Origin: Mycobacterium palustre
GTDB taxonomy: Bacteria; Actinomycetota; Actinomycetes; Mycobacteriales; Mycobacteriaceae
DNA: 64,000 nt
Direction: 5' to 3'
Assembly: GCF_002101785.1 (NCBI RefSeq)
Contig: NZ_LQPJ01000099.1
Location: 29,307 to 93,306 of the forward strand
Part shown: positions 57,651 through 64,000 of the stretch, in pieces
Layout of the letters: every line of letters begins with the position of its first letter
Numbering within the stretch: the stretch's first letter is position 1
Made by a program: the position numbers and the translations under genes
The notes under the pieces: model-generated
What the model saw: the letters and a program-made list of their open reading frames with translations, nothing else
The model's database searches: none
What the model was told of the DNA's origin: nothing

Positions 57651-58109
57651 TCAGCCATTTCGACTCCTTCCGACGTTGTGTTCTATCTTCGCCAACGTGG
57701 AGTGCGCCATGCCGGTGAACTTCGCCTTGACGCTGCGGGTCTTGCGTTCTTCCGCAGACGCTTGTGCCAAGTTGGCACAAGCGTTATCGGTGTCGTCCTT
57801 CGGCCAATTTGGCCGAAGGTGTCTGACCTGCGGGATTACGTTCATCCGGTGACCTTTTAGCGCCAGACGGGTTGGCGTTCCGCTTAGAACCTGGCAGCGG
57901 GGGGCCGGGAGCCAAGCAAAGGGCCGACACCAACGCATGGCCCTCGCCTCGACGCATCCACAGCCTCCCGCTGCCAGCACGCCCGCCCAGGCCCCCACCG
58001 GCATGTGGGTGAGGGACGCAGCCCCGGGCGGACGAAGCGGCCAGGCCCAGACCGAAGGCCAGGAGGAAACCTTCGCGGAAAGCATCTGAAACCAGGCCGT
58101 GTCAATCAC
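57651..58109 (-). CDS. Doubtful small gene between paired palindromes
   Basis: The 152-codon frame has an ATG overlapping the stop of the upstream gene (ATGA), but its first half is Trp/Pro-rich and unlike a folded protein. The last 64 codons from an internal ATG at 57845 (MNVIPQVRHLRPNWPKDD) look better. Two strong inverted repeats lie inside it, so part of the region may be regulatory. Confidence 0.3.
   Translation of the reverse strand: MIDTAWFQMLSAKVSSWPSVWAWPLRPPGAASLTHMPVGAWAGVLAAGGCGCVEARAMRWCRPFAWLPAPRCQVLSGTPTRLALKGHRMNVIPQVRHLRPNWPKDDTDNACANLAQASAEERKTRSVKAKFTGMAHSTLAKIEHNVGRSRNG
57761..57781. repeat. Inverted repeat of iteron-like sequence
   Basis: CTTGTGCCAA and TTGGCACAAG are perfect complements around one G. 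The half-site TTGGCACAA is also the core of the iterons at 60245-60374, so the same protein may bind both. Confidence 0.7.
57797..57819. repeat. Second inverted repeat, 16 bases beyond the first
   Basis: CCTTCGGCCA and TGGCCGAAGG, perfect 10-base arms around ATT. The GGCCAATTTGGCC core resembles the centre of the 33-bp palindrome at 56727. Confidence 0.7.
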
Positions 58110-58396
58110 GCTGTCACACGCCTCCTTTGCGCAGCAGCGGCCAGAGCCTGCGCCTCTTCAGCCTCAGCCCTTCGGGCAGCCGCGTCGAGCCTCGCAGCCC
58201 GCGCCGCCTTCCTGGCGTCAATCCTCACTTGTAGCCGCACGCTGCTCCGCCGCTGAAATTCGCACGACAGCAGGTAGCGCAGCCGCGCTGAAACCGTGTC
58301 GCAAAGCTGCGTGATCGTCTCATCCGAGAGCCGCTGCGGCACCGGCACTTCCAGCAGCAGACGTTGCGGGACGCCAGCGTTCTCGCCTGTGGCCAT
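58106..58396 (-). CDS. Small phage protein with a basic helical C terminus
   Basis: A 96-residue protein: N-terminal RLLLEVPVPQRLSDETITQLCDTVSARLRYLL, then a long Ala/Arg/Glu helix (KAARAARLDAAARRAEAEEAQ). It starts 3 bases after the upstream stop. It could be a coiled-coil scaffold or DNA-binding protein; no family recognised. Confidence 0.6.
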   Translation of the reverse strand: MATGENAGVPQRLLLEVPVPQRLSDETITQLCDTVSARLRYLLSCEFQRRSSVRLQVRIDARKAARAARLDAAARRAEAEEAQALAAAAQRRRVTA

Positions 58397-58399
58397 GAG

Positions 58400-59128
58400 C
58401 TATTGGGCGGTCGTGCTGTACGGCCTGCCGTCGTAATCGTCGGCAGTGATGGACGGGCTGTACGGGTCCACCAGCTCCGGCGCGGGCGTCCCAGCCGCGA
58501 AGGCCTTGACGAGCGAGTTGTGGCCCTGCCTCAGCGCGGCCACCCGCTTAGCTTTGAGGGCGGCATCAGCGCGCACGTCATCGGCACCTGGCACCCGTTG
58601 CGCGCGAGCACCATTCAACCAGCCGGTCGGAACGCCACGGCTCGTCAGGTACGCGCCCAACTCTTCAGCGATGACCGGCAGTTCCGACTCCGGCGCGTTC
58701 TTCACCAAGTCACGCGCTGCCGCACCGACTTTCGCGCCGTCACTAATCGAGTCGAGTACGCGCTGGGTGCGCGCCCACACCCGTTGCGCCGCAATCTGAC
58801 TCGCCACATCATCACCGACGTGCTGATCCTCAAGCAGGTCATCGACCTTGGCCTGGGCTTCGTCTGCGTGGGCTTGCGCAGCGTCGAGGGCTTGCGGCAA
58901 AGCCGACGCCGCATCCGACAGCGCGAAGAAGTTCGCCGAGTCGCGTCGGTCCTCGGGACTCACGTTCGGACTGAACGACCGCTGCCAGGCGTGGTATTGC
59001 TCCCGTGCGGCTGCCTGCACTCGGGCAGCGTGCTGTATCGGGTCGCTACCACCGACGGCGGCCTCATCGAAGGATGGCAAAGCGGGCGGGAATGCGCGCT
59101 GGTGGGGCCTGGTCGCAGGCTGCGTCAT
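58400..59128 (-). CDS. Phage-element protein of unknown function, first gene of the distal operon
   Basis: A 242-residue helical protein with a strong AGGAGG ribosome site 7 bases before the ATG at 59128. Residues about 45-120 form charged helices (SDAASALPQALDAAQAHADEAQAKVDDLLED). The centre has SRGVPTGWLNGARAQRVPGADD. It resembles in place the conserved hypothetical genes of phiRv1-type elements between replication and packaging genes. A palindromic possible operator lies 82 bases upstream. Confidence 0.65.
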   Translation of the reverse strand: MTQPATRPHQRAFPPALPSFDEAAVGGSDPIQHAARVQAAAREQYHAWQRSFSPNVSPEDRRDSANFFALSDAASALPQALDAAQAHADEAQAKVDDLLEDQHVGDDVASQIAAQRVWARTQRVLDSISDGAKVGAAARDLVKNAPESELPVIAEELGAYLTSRGVPTGWLNGARAQRVPGADDVRADAALKAKRVAALRQGHNSLVKAFAAGTPAPELVDPYSPSITADDYDGRPYSTTAQ

Positions 59129-59210
59129 GGTGTTCCTCCTGTGCGATAGGACTTTTCGCCAGCCTAACCCAGAACGGCGCGCATGTGGGGAGCCATTCCG
59201 GTTGTGCCGC

Positions 59211-59224
59211 AAAGGAATTCCTTT
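59211..59224. promoter_or_regulatory. Palindromic operator candidate at the distal operon promoter
   Basis: AAAGGAATTCCTTT is a perfect 14-bp palindrome. On the leftward strand the AT-rich TACGATATAGG just upstream could be the -10 region, so the palindrome would lie at the transcription start of the 59128 operon. The repressor is not identified. Confidence 0.45.
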
Positions 59225-59286
59225 ACGCCTATATCGTAGCGGGCCGCTGGCTGAGCCCGCCGATTCCCGGCCCTCAGTCCCGGCCC

Positions 59287-59421
59287 TCAGTCAACGCCGA
59301 TGTCCTTTGGGTCGATGTCGATGACGTTGCTGTCGTCCTTCGCTGAGTCATTTTGACTGAGTCGCGGCGCTGGCACCACGAGCGGTTGCCGCGCAGCCCC
59401 GGCGCATGCCAAACTGCGCAT
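59287..59421 (-). CDS. Possible 44-codon protein
   Basis: An ATG at 59421 opens 44 codons ending in an acidic tail (NVIDIDPKDIGVD) that looks like real protein. There is no ribosome site, and the ATG shares the CATATG with the rightward gene at 59422. GTG codons at residues 15-16 could instead start it. Confidence 0.3.
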   Translation of the reverse strand: MRSLACAGAARQPLVVPAPRLSQNDSAKDDSNVIDIDPKDIGVD

Positions 59422-59763
59422 ATGTCGTATGAGGCAGTTCATCGGGAGGCGCGGAAACGATTGGGCGCCTGCTGTTCACGCTGCCGCTCGACGCGGCGGC
59501 TGCAAGCCGCGCTGCGGCCAGATGCACGGCCGGAGAACCTGCGCCTGGAGCCACAGCGGAATTGCTGGTACAGCATCTGCGTAGACGACTATCAAACGCT
59601 CTGTGCTCGTTGTCATTTCAATATGGACCACAGGTTACGCACCGCGCCAGCGAGATTCGCACGAAAATGCCGGAGCGCGCCCAGGTGCAGGGAATGCGGC
59701 AAGCCGCTCATGTGCGGCCAGGCCGGAGTACATCTCTCGTGTGCGATGGTCGCCGCGTCCTGA
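59422..59763 (+). CDS. HNH-endonuclease-like zinc protein
   Basis: A 113-residue protein, MSYEAVHREARKRLGACCSRCRS, with two Cys pairs, then RPENLRLEPQ and TLCARCHFNMDH, the layout of small HNH proteins in actinophages. The central His of a classical HNH is not clear, so it may be a divergent or inactive form. It is the only rightward gene among the phage genes, which suggests an independent homing-type gene. Confidence 0.55.
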   Translation: MSYEAVHREARKRLGACCSRCRSTRRLQAALRPDARPENLRLEPQRNCWYSICVDDYQTLCARCHFNMDHRLRTAPARFARKCRSAPRCRECGKPLMCGQAGVHLSCAMVAAS

Positions 59764-59916
59764 AACGGCGCCGGACTGATGTTGATGCCGGAAGCCGCAG
59801 GCGTGGGTGTGACCGGCACAGGCGTCGGGACCACGTTCGGCGTGACCGGCGAGACGTTGGGTGTGACCACCGGAGCACTGAGCCATATGGCTCAGTGACA
59901 CGCCATCGCTCCGTTG

Positions 59917-60177
59917 TCATCGTGTCGAACGGCCCTCCCCGCTCGACGCCTCGTCAGCCCTGGCAAGTCGAATGCCGAAGACCTCGCAGCCCAGCTTTTC
60001 GAGCCCCTGGACCACCGGCACGGCATAGCGGGGGCTGACCTCCCACACCTTGCGTCGCGGCATCCAGTTGCGATGCGCCTTCGGCACTGTCTTGAGAAAC
60101 GCCACCACCTCAGGGCCGTAATCGAAGCTGACCTCCCACCAGTCGTCTTCTAGCTGCTCGAAATAGACCTCAGTCAT
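59917..60177 (-). CDS. Small phage protein with a HARP-like fold pattern
   Basis: An 86-residue protein: VYFEQLEDDWWEVSFDYGPEVVAFLKTVPKAHRNW then KVWEVSPRYAVPVVQGLEKLG. The pattern of two WxV strands around a helix is similar to the small DNA-annealing HARP-like domain found in phage genes. It would be the first gene after the iterons in the leftward direction. The similarity is by eye only. Confidence 0.6.
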   Translation of the reverse strand: MTEVYFEQLEDDWWEVSFDYGPEVVAFLKTVPKAHRNWMPRRKVWEVSPRYAVPVVQGLEKLGCEVFGIRLARADEASSGEGRSTR

Positions 60178-60244
60178 GCGATCTTTTTTCTGTGCTAATT
60201 GTGTTTGCTAGAGACCCGCTTCGCGGTGGGTGCCCCCAGGGCAC

Positions 60245-60374
60245 TGACACAACTGGCACGACAGGCACAACTGGGCGTGACCTGCGGGTTTGTTTGGCAC
60301 CACTGTGGCACCACTGGAAGGCCAGTCGTGCCAAGTGTTTTCCCAGTTCAGCCCCAGTTGTGCCAGTTGTGCCA
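60245..60374. repeat. Iteron array, probable replication origin of the element
   Basis: Eight copies of TGGCACNACTG: five in forward sense at 60245, 60254, 60263, 60295 and 60306, then three in reverse sense at 60323, 60355 and 60364. Most match 10-11 of 11 bases. A more AT-rich stretch (60334-60350) lies among the reverse copies. It stands directly downstream of the RepA-like ATPase gene, as origins do in plasmids and phage satellites. The leftward frame across it reads VVPVVPVV and is not coding. Confidence 0.7.
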
Positions 60375-60399
60375 AGGTATTGAGTGCTGGCGCGACTGG

Positions 60400-61434
60400 T
60401 CATTGCGGTAGCTCCCAAAAGCTTTGCCGGGGAAACCCCTTCTCGCGGACAACCACGCGCAGCTTCTCCCTTGCGCGCTGGATCGTCCGAAGCGAGTGCC
60501 CCTCCTTCTGGCCCGCAGCCTTGACATCACGGGACCGGCACGGCCCCTCCTGCATCAGGTAGTCCTCAAGCCAGCCCTGGACCTCGCTGAGCGTGCCGTC
60601 CTTATCGTCTTCACGCTCCGACAGCAACTCCGCTGCGCTGCGCAGGCTTTCACCGACCCACTGGACCCGCGCCACGTCAAACAGGTCATCCGGTACAAGC
60701 CGGTAGCTCAGTGAAGGCGGCGCTGCCGCGAGGTTGTTCTTCAGCGGCGCAAGCACCCTCAGGTCGGCGTCGTCGGGATCGGTGGCGAGCACCAGGCCGA
60801 CGCGGGCCGCGCCCACGATGCCGATAGAACCGCCGCCGCGATACAGCGCATCGCCCTTGCCCTTGTTCAAGTGCCGCAGGAGCAGGATGGTGCAGCCTGT
60901 GGATTCGGCCAGCGCCGACAGCCTAGCCAGGATTTGGCGCACGTCCTGGTCGCGGTGTGAGTCCACCCCTGTCGGTATGTATGCCATCAGCACGTCGATG
61001 ATGACCAGGCGAGCATTCGTGGCAATAATGGTGTCACGTAGCTGCGCGATGTCACCCAGCGTCGGCATCCGCATCACGTCCGGTTCCTGCTCGCTGATCG
61101 GAACGCCCTGCACCGCATGGATTCGGGTCACGTCGGCTCCGGCTGCGTCCAGGCGCGGCCGGATGGTGTCAGCGAGGCCGTCCTCGGCGGACATCAGGAT
61201 CACGTCGCCGGGGTACTCGCAACTCGTTCTGTCAGGCCACAATCCGCCGGTCGAGACCATCGCCGCGAGCGTCAGCGCCAGCGTTGACTTTCCGACGCCA
61301 GGGTCACCGTCGAGCGTGACAAGCTTGCCCATTGGTATGCGTCCTGGCCATAGCCACGAAACAGGCTCCGGCGCAACGTCGGCCAGCGTGACCACCGAGA
61401 AGCTGCCTTGCGGTGCGAAGCCGTTGCCGGTCAT
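60400..61434 (-). CDS. RepA-like AAA ATPase (replicative helicase) with a winged-helix tail
   Basis: A 344-residue RecA-fold hexameric helicase of the RepA/AAA_25 group. Walker A is TLDGDPGVGKSTLAL near residue 39, Walker B LVIIDVLMAYI near 126, and the arginine/histidine sensor LLLRHLNKGKG near 165. The C-terminal part (about 260-344) has an HTH-like pattern SLRTIQRAREKLRV that would bind DNA such as the iterons. The ATG overlaps the preceding gene (ATGA). It should replicate the excised element. Confidence 0.87.
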   Translation of the reverse strand: MTGNGFAPQGSFSVVTLADVAPEPVSWLWPGRIPMGKLVTLDGDPGVGKSTLALTLAAMVSTGGLWPDRTSCEYPGDVILMSAEDGLADTIRPRLDAAGADVTRIHAVQGVPISEQEPDVMRMPTLGDIAQLRDTIIATNARLVIIDVLMAYIPTGVDSHRDQDVRQILARLSALAESTGCTILLLRHLNKGKGDALYRGGGSIGIVGAARVGLVLATDPDDADLRVLAPLKNNLAAAPPSLSYRLVPDDLFDVARVQWVGESLRSAAELLSEREDDKDGTLSEVQGWLEDYLMQEGPCRSRDVKAAGQKEGHSLRTIQRAREKLRVVVREKGFPRQSFWELPQ

Positions 61435-62084
61435 ACGATCACCCGCCTGGCCCAGGTGTTCGCGGCGGCGGCGAGCGTCGTGGACGCGTCGCGTGCGCTC
61501 CGCCCCATGTCGTTCGCGTCCGTGGCCGTGGCGAGCGTGGTGGTGGTCAAGTCGTGCGGGGCGTCCACGACGTTCGCGTCCGTGGCCGTGGCGAGCGTGG
61601 TGGTGGTCATGTCGTGCGGGGCGTCCACGACGTTCGCGTCCGTGGCCACTCGCCGTAGAAATGGTCGCCGCTCGTAGAACTCGGCGCGGTCGCGGTTGGC
61701 CTTCGCAATGGCCGTCCAGGCCGCGGCAGCCGCAACGGCTTTCGATGCCGCCGCTAGCTCTTCCTGTGCCGTGTCCACTCGGAGCGCCCAATGCTGAGCC
61801 GCATCGAAGACAGCGGCGATCTTTTCCGGGTGGTCGTCGTCAAGCGCGCACCAGGCCGGTGTTCCGACCATTGGGAACTGTTGCACGCCAAGCTGGGTCA
61901 GCATACGGTCGCGCCATAGATGGACCTCCCACCAGGAGACGGCCTGCGACCCTAGTCGCCACGACGTGGTGGTATCGTGGTAGTTGCGAATCGCTTTCGT
62001 GTTGTTGGGGTTGGTTGAGCGTCGGGAGTCGTGACCCGGCGCTCCTCCTTTTTCGGGGTCGGGTGGCACGTCTTCGAATGACAT
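61431..62084 (-). CDS. Replication-module protein with an internal 20-residue tandem repeat
   Basis: A 217-residue protein coupled to the helicase. The first 130 residues are helical and Trp-rich (AVSWWEVHLWRDRML). The C-terminal part repeats DANVVDAPHDMTTTTLATAT twice and a half, coded by a 60-bp tandem repeat. No enzymatic motif is seen; by position it may be a helicase loader or primase partner. Confidence 0.65.
   Translation of the reverse strand: MSFEDVPPDPEKGGAPGHDSRRSTNPNNTKAIRNYHDTTTSWRLGSQAVSWWEVHLWRDRMLTQLGVQQFPMVGTPAWCALDDDHPEKIAAVFDAAQHWALRVDTAQEELAAASKAVAAAAAWTAIAKANRDRAEFYERRPFLRRVATDANVVDAPHDMTTTTLATATDANVVDAPHDLTTTTLATATDANDMGRSARDASTTLAAAANTWARRVIV
61512..61647. repeat. Tandem repeat, 60-bp unit, about 2.3 copies
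   Basis: TTCGCGTCCGTGGCCGTGGC begins equivalent units at 61513, 61573 and 61633. The first two full units are almost identical. The unit length is a multiple of three, so copy number can vary without a frameshift. Confidence 0.85.
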
Positions 62085-62180
62085 TGTCGGGGGCGACCTT
62101 TCGTGTCATTGCGCTCCGTCCTCTCTTCGGATGCGGGGTTGGGTCGGAATGTGTGTGCGCGTCCTGCCGCTTGGTCTGCC

Positions 62181-62366
62181 CTAGTCGCTGTGGGTGGGGA
62201 CGAACAGCGCCTCTAGCTCATCGACGCGGACGAACACCTGACGGCCACCTGCCACGCGGTAGCCCTTCAGGCGTCCTTCCCGAATCCACTGGCGCACAGT
62301 CGAATAGGGAATGCCGTATCTCGGGTGGACATCTTTCAGTGGGATGGATACCGGCTTGCTGCTCAC
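62181..62366 (-). CDS. xis: Excisionase-like small DNA-binding protein
   Basis: A 61-residue winged-helix protein of the excisionase/helix-turn-helix 17 type: SIPLKDVHPRYGIPYSTVRQWIREGRLKGYRVAGGRQVFV. It should direct the integrase toward excision and may regulate its own operon. It lies between integrase and replication genes, the usual place. Confidence 0.85.
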   Translation of the reverse strand: MSSKPVSIPLKDVHPRYGIPYSTVRQWIREGRLKGYRVAGGRQVFVRVDELEALFVPTHSD

Positions 62367-62486
62367 TGGGTTCCTTCTTCCTCGGTGGTGCTGACCCCTG
62401 CTGGAAAGCTGCTGGCTGGCAGCGTCCAGCGCGCCTCACCGAGGCTACATCCAGGGCTAATGCCGAAAGATGCTGCGCCATCAGGG

Positions 62487-62499
62487 ATATTGACAATAT
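62487..62499. promoter_or_regulatory. AT-rich palindrome upstream of xis
   Basis: ATATTG-A-CAATAT, a perfect dyad in an AT-rich pocket, 121 bases before the xis start. It may be an operator or an Xis/Int arm site. Confidence 0.4.
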
Positions 62500-62542
62500 T
62501 CGAGAAGCCGCTCCCCTGGTCTTCCCTGGTCAGAGGTCTATT

Positions 62543-62558
62543 GTGATCTTTGTCACAC
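62543..62558. promoter_or_regulatory. Perfect CRP-type box inside the element
   Basis: TGTGATCTTTGTCACA fits TGTGA-N6-TCACA at all ten defined positions. It lies just after the integrase stop and 177 bases before the xis ATG, in the leader of the leftward xis-rep operon. Confidence 0.6.
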
Positions 62559-62564
62559 TTTGGG

Positions 62565-63677
62565 CTAGGGCGCGTCAGTGGCCAAAGCCGATAGGGCAGC
62601 GGCGATCTCAGCGTCCCTACCGGACACCACGGACTGATAGATCAGCGAAGCCCTGACGGTGGAGTGACCCAGCCGCGCCATCGACTCCGCGAGGTTGCCG
62701 ACGCGGGCGACCTGTGTTCCAGCGAAATGTCGCAGGTCGTGGATGCGCAGGTCGTCCCGCCCAATGTCCTTGAGCGGCTTGGCAATTGCGTCTCTAAACA
62801 CCTTATCGTTGAGGTGGCAGCCTCCGCGCTGCGGCGGGAACACCAAGCCCCCAGCGCCTTTCTCCGCGAACACGTCGAGATGGTGCTTCAGGTCGGTGCG
62901 GATGTGCGGGGGGACCACGATAGCGCGGGGCTTGCCGCTCTTCGGGGTGTCGATGCGGCACTCGCCCCGGTGGGTGGCTCCGCGCCCAACGTACATCACG
63001 CCGCCGTCCAGGTCGATGTCCCGGCGGCGCAGTTCGATTAACTCGCCCCACCGCACACCGCACCAAGCGCTCACCAGCACAGCCGCTTTCAGCCTCTCCG
63101 GTACAGCATCGGCCAGGGCGGCGACCTCGGCCACCGACAGGATGACCGGCTCGCGCTTGCGCTGCGGGTTCATCACGCGCTCGATCTGGCAGGGGTTCGC
63201 CTGCAACAGGCCGTCCTTGACGGCGGTAGCCAGGACGGCGTGCAGTAGCCCGTATGCGTGAGAGTTCCGGCGGGTGCGCTCGGTGCCCAGGCCCGCATAC
63301 CAGGAACGCACCCGGTCGGCGGTCAGGTGGTCGATGGGCAGCGCGCCCAGCTTCGGCTTGATGTGGTGGGTCAGCAGCGACTCGTACATGAGCCGTGTGC
63401 GCGGCTTCACCGGCCGGTCCTTGATCCACTGCGCCGCGTACTCCCCGACCGTGACTACTCGGGCTGTGCGGGCCGCTGCCCGCTTGGCCGGTGGGGTCCA
63501 GGTGTCCAACTCGATCAGCTTGCGCTCGTCGGCCAGCCAACCCTCGGCGCGGGGCTTGGTGGAGAAGGTGACCGGCGCGTTGTGCCGCACTAGGTCGTGG
63601 ACATACGAGGCCTGGAAGCGGCCGGACGGCAGTTTGCGGATGTGGCCCCATCCTCGACTGCCCTTGGTGCAAGCCAT
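62565..63677 (-). CDS. int: Tyrosine recombinase (integrase) of the element
   Basis: A 370-residue phage-type integrase: N-terminal arm-binding domain (1-75), core-binding domain (about 76-165, VGEYAAQWIKDRPVKPRTRLMYE) and catalytic domain. The catalytic residues are visible: R209 in GVRWGEL, H313 and R316 in HDLRHFAG, H338 in LGHST and the nucleophile Y347 in LIYQ. AAGGGGA precedes the ATG. It lies 155 bases from attR, as in other tRNA-integrating phages. It should recombine the 21-bp core in tRNA-Arg. Confidence 0.95.
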   Translation of the reverse strand: MACTKGSRGWGHIRKLPSGRFQASYVHDLVRHNAPVTFSTKPRAEGWLADERKLIELDTWTPPAKRAAARTARVVTVGEYAAQWIKDRPVKPRTRLMYESLLTHHIKPKLGALPIDHLTADRVRSWYAGLGTERTRRNSHAYGLLHAVLATAVKDGLLQANPCQIERVMNPQRKREPVILSVAEVAALADAVPERLKAAVLVSAWCGVRWGELIELRRRDIDLDGGVMYVGRGATHRGECRIDTPKSGKPRAIVVPPHIRTDLKHHLDVFAEKGAGGLVFPPQRGGCHLNDKVFRDAIAKPLKDIGRDDLRIHDLRHFAGTQVARVGNLAESMARLGHSTVRASLIYQSVVSGRDAEIAAALSALATDAP

Positions 63678-63831
63678 GTGGTTTCCCCTTCGTGCGATCC
63701 TCGTGCTATCTCCTACAGTACCTGCCAGCGATTGCCATCGGAGCTAGCGAACTATCGCAGGGGATGAAGTGCCTGGTAGATGGCTATTTTCGCAGGTGGT
63801 CGCACATGGCCAGATTCGGGCGGCCGACTAA

Positions 63832-63852
63832 TTCGAATCCTGCCGGGGGCAC
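63832..63852 (+). repeat. attR, 21-bp attachment core
   Basis: Exact copy of 48744-48764. It is only the T-loop/acceptor 3' end of a tRNA, with no 5' part, as expected for the distal junction. The 63678-63831 gap holds TCGCAGG repeats that may be integrase arm sites. Confidence 0.92.
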
Positions 63853-63875
63853 TTTGCTGTGAGTGTGTATGACCT

Positions 63876-63960
63876 CGGTTGATGCGTGACGTTTTGTCTT
63901 CGGGTGATGCCTGACGGTGTTTTGGCTGATGGTTGACAGTTACTTCGGTTGATGCTTGAC
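63876..63960 (+). repeat. Four tandem 15-bp imperfect repeats
   Basis: CGGTTGATGCGTGAC at 63876, CGGGTGATGCCTGAC at 63901, TGGCTGATGGTTGAC at 63923 and CGGTTGATGCTTGAC at 63946, spaced 22-25 bases, about two helical turns. Probable transposase-binding sites. Confidence 0.75.
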
Positions 63961-63985
63961 ACTCCTTCGAATGAGGGAGTTAACC

Positions 63986-64000
63986 GTGGCCGAGCAGAGG
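63986..64000 (+). CDS. Start of a probable transposase gene (cut by the window edge)
   Basis: GTG GCC GAG CAG AGG, preceded by GAGGGAG at 7 bases. Only five codons (VAEQR) are visible; the call rests on context. Confidence 0.45.

Larger units (their letters stand above)
48764..63852. mobile_element. Integrative element of 15.1 kb, satellite/prophage-like, in tRNA-Arg(CCU)
   Basis: The element is delimited by the 21-bp repeats at 48744 and 63832. From the right: integrase, excisionase, a replication gene pair, an iteron array, small phage genes and a probable small-terminase-like gene, all leftward. The left end holds cargo (phosphatase pair, restriction-modification, exported protein) in mixed orientation. 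Capsid, portal, large terminase, tail and lysis genes are absent, so it cannot form virions alone. The layout resembles phiRv1/phiRv2 relatives and phage-inducible islands (int-xis-rep-ter), but the comparison is from memory. Confidence 0.88.
63853..64000 (+). mobile_element. Left end of an insertion sequence, probably IS481-like (partial)
   Basis: Beyond attR come four imperfect 15-bp repeats of GGTTGATGC(N)TGAC and then the start of a gene reading VAEQR. Repeated transposase-binding sites before a transposase that begins in this way are common in mycobacterial insertion sequences of the IS481 group. The exact end is not defined here and the element leaves the window. Confidence 0.55.

Noticed and set aside
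60170..60418. Leftward frame over the iteron array
   Set aside because: Its VVPVVPVV and GTTGTTG stretches are translations of the iterons; no other protein character.
61512..61647. CRISPR-like repeat
   Set aside because: The units are contiguous 60-bp tandem copies without spacers and lie in frame inside a gene; no cas gene is present.
63832..63852. Second tRNA gene
   Set aside because: Only the 3' end of the tRNA sequence is present; it is the attR duplicate.

Overview
The window is a chromosomal segment of a slow-growing Mycobacterium, most likely of the M. avium complex or a close relative. Evidence: about 68% G+C in the core part, many GTG starts and 4-bp stop/start overlaps, F420-dependent luciferase-like oxidoreductases, mycobacterial antigens, and gene order. 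Bases 1 to about 44240 follow, inverted, the M. tuberculosis run from Rv0973c down to Rv0924c (accA2, fadE12, echA7, DUF1707, vWA/AAA pair, purH-purN, 34 kDa antigen homologue, sucD-sucC, M23 peptidase, uvrD1, chorismate mutase, pgi, fpg2, ligD, ku, pst, mntH). Rv numbers are from memory of gene order; no search was run.

Core layout. 1-2030: end of an acyl-CoA catabolic operon. 2103-11657: DUF1707 protein, aldo/keto reductase, AAA/vWA pair, purine genes, two membrane/antigen genes. 11897-16825: F420 oxidoreductase behind a KstR-type operator, succinyl-CoA synthetase, and a CRP-type box before an M23 peptidase. 16897-23946: uvrD1, a leader peptide plus terminator before chorismate mutase, pgi, an SDR, a full-length Fpg2-like glycosylase and cobF. 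24051-29979: diiron oxygenase/flavin monooxygenase pair, STAS regulator, a second KstR-type site with an F420 oxidoreductase, an enoyl-CoA hydratase, and a methyltransferase interrupted by one stop codon. 29993-37668: a FAH/metallo-beta-lactamase fusion and the LigD/Ku end-joining genes, with a mannitol dehydrogenase-sugar kinase pair between them. 37685-40715: a short pst operon. 40914-48635: a third KstR-type site with an SDR, mntH, an ECF sigma factor fused to a membrane anchor and Pro-rich tail, a gamma-glutamyl hydrolase fusion and another F420 oxidoreductase.

A tRNA-Arg(CCU) at 48691-48763 is the insertion point of a 15.1 kb element bounded by a 21-bp direct repeat (48744-48764 and 63832-63852). 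Its right half runs leftward from a tyrosine integrase through an excisionase, a RepA-like AAA ATPase, an iteron array and small phage genes to a probable packaging protein. No capsid, portal, large terminase or lysis gene is visible, so it looks like a phage satellite rather than a full prophage. Its left half is cargo: a markedly AT-richer pair (HAD phosphatase plus a metallophosphoesterase with an unfamiliar N-terminal domain), an adenine methyltransferase with a probable restriction endonuclease, and an exported DUF4333 protein. The phosphatase pair is the best candidate here for an undescribed, possibly anti-phage, system. Immediately right of the element lies the start of an insertion sequence cut by the window edge.
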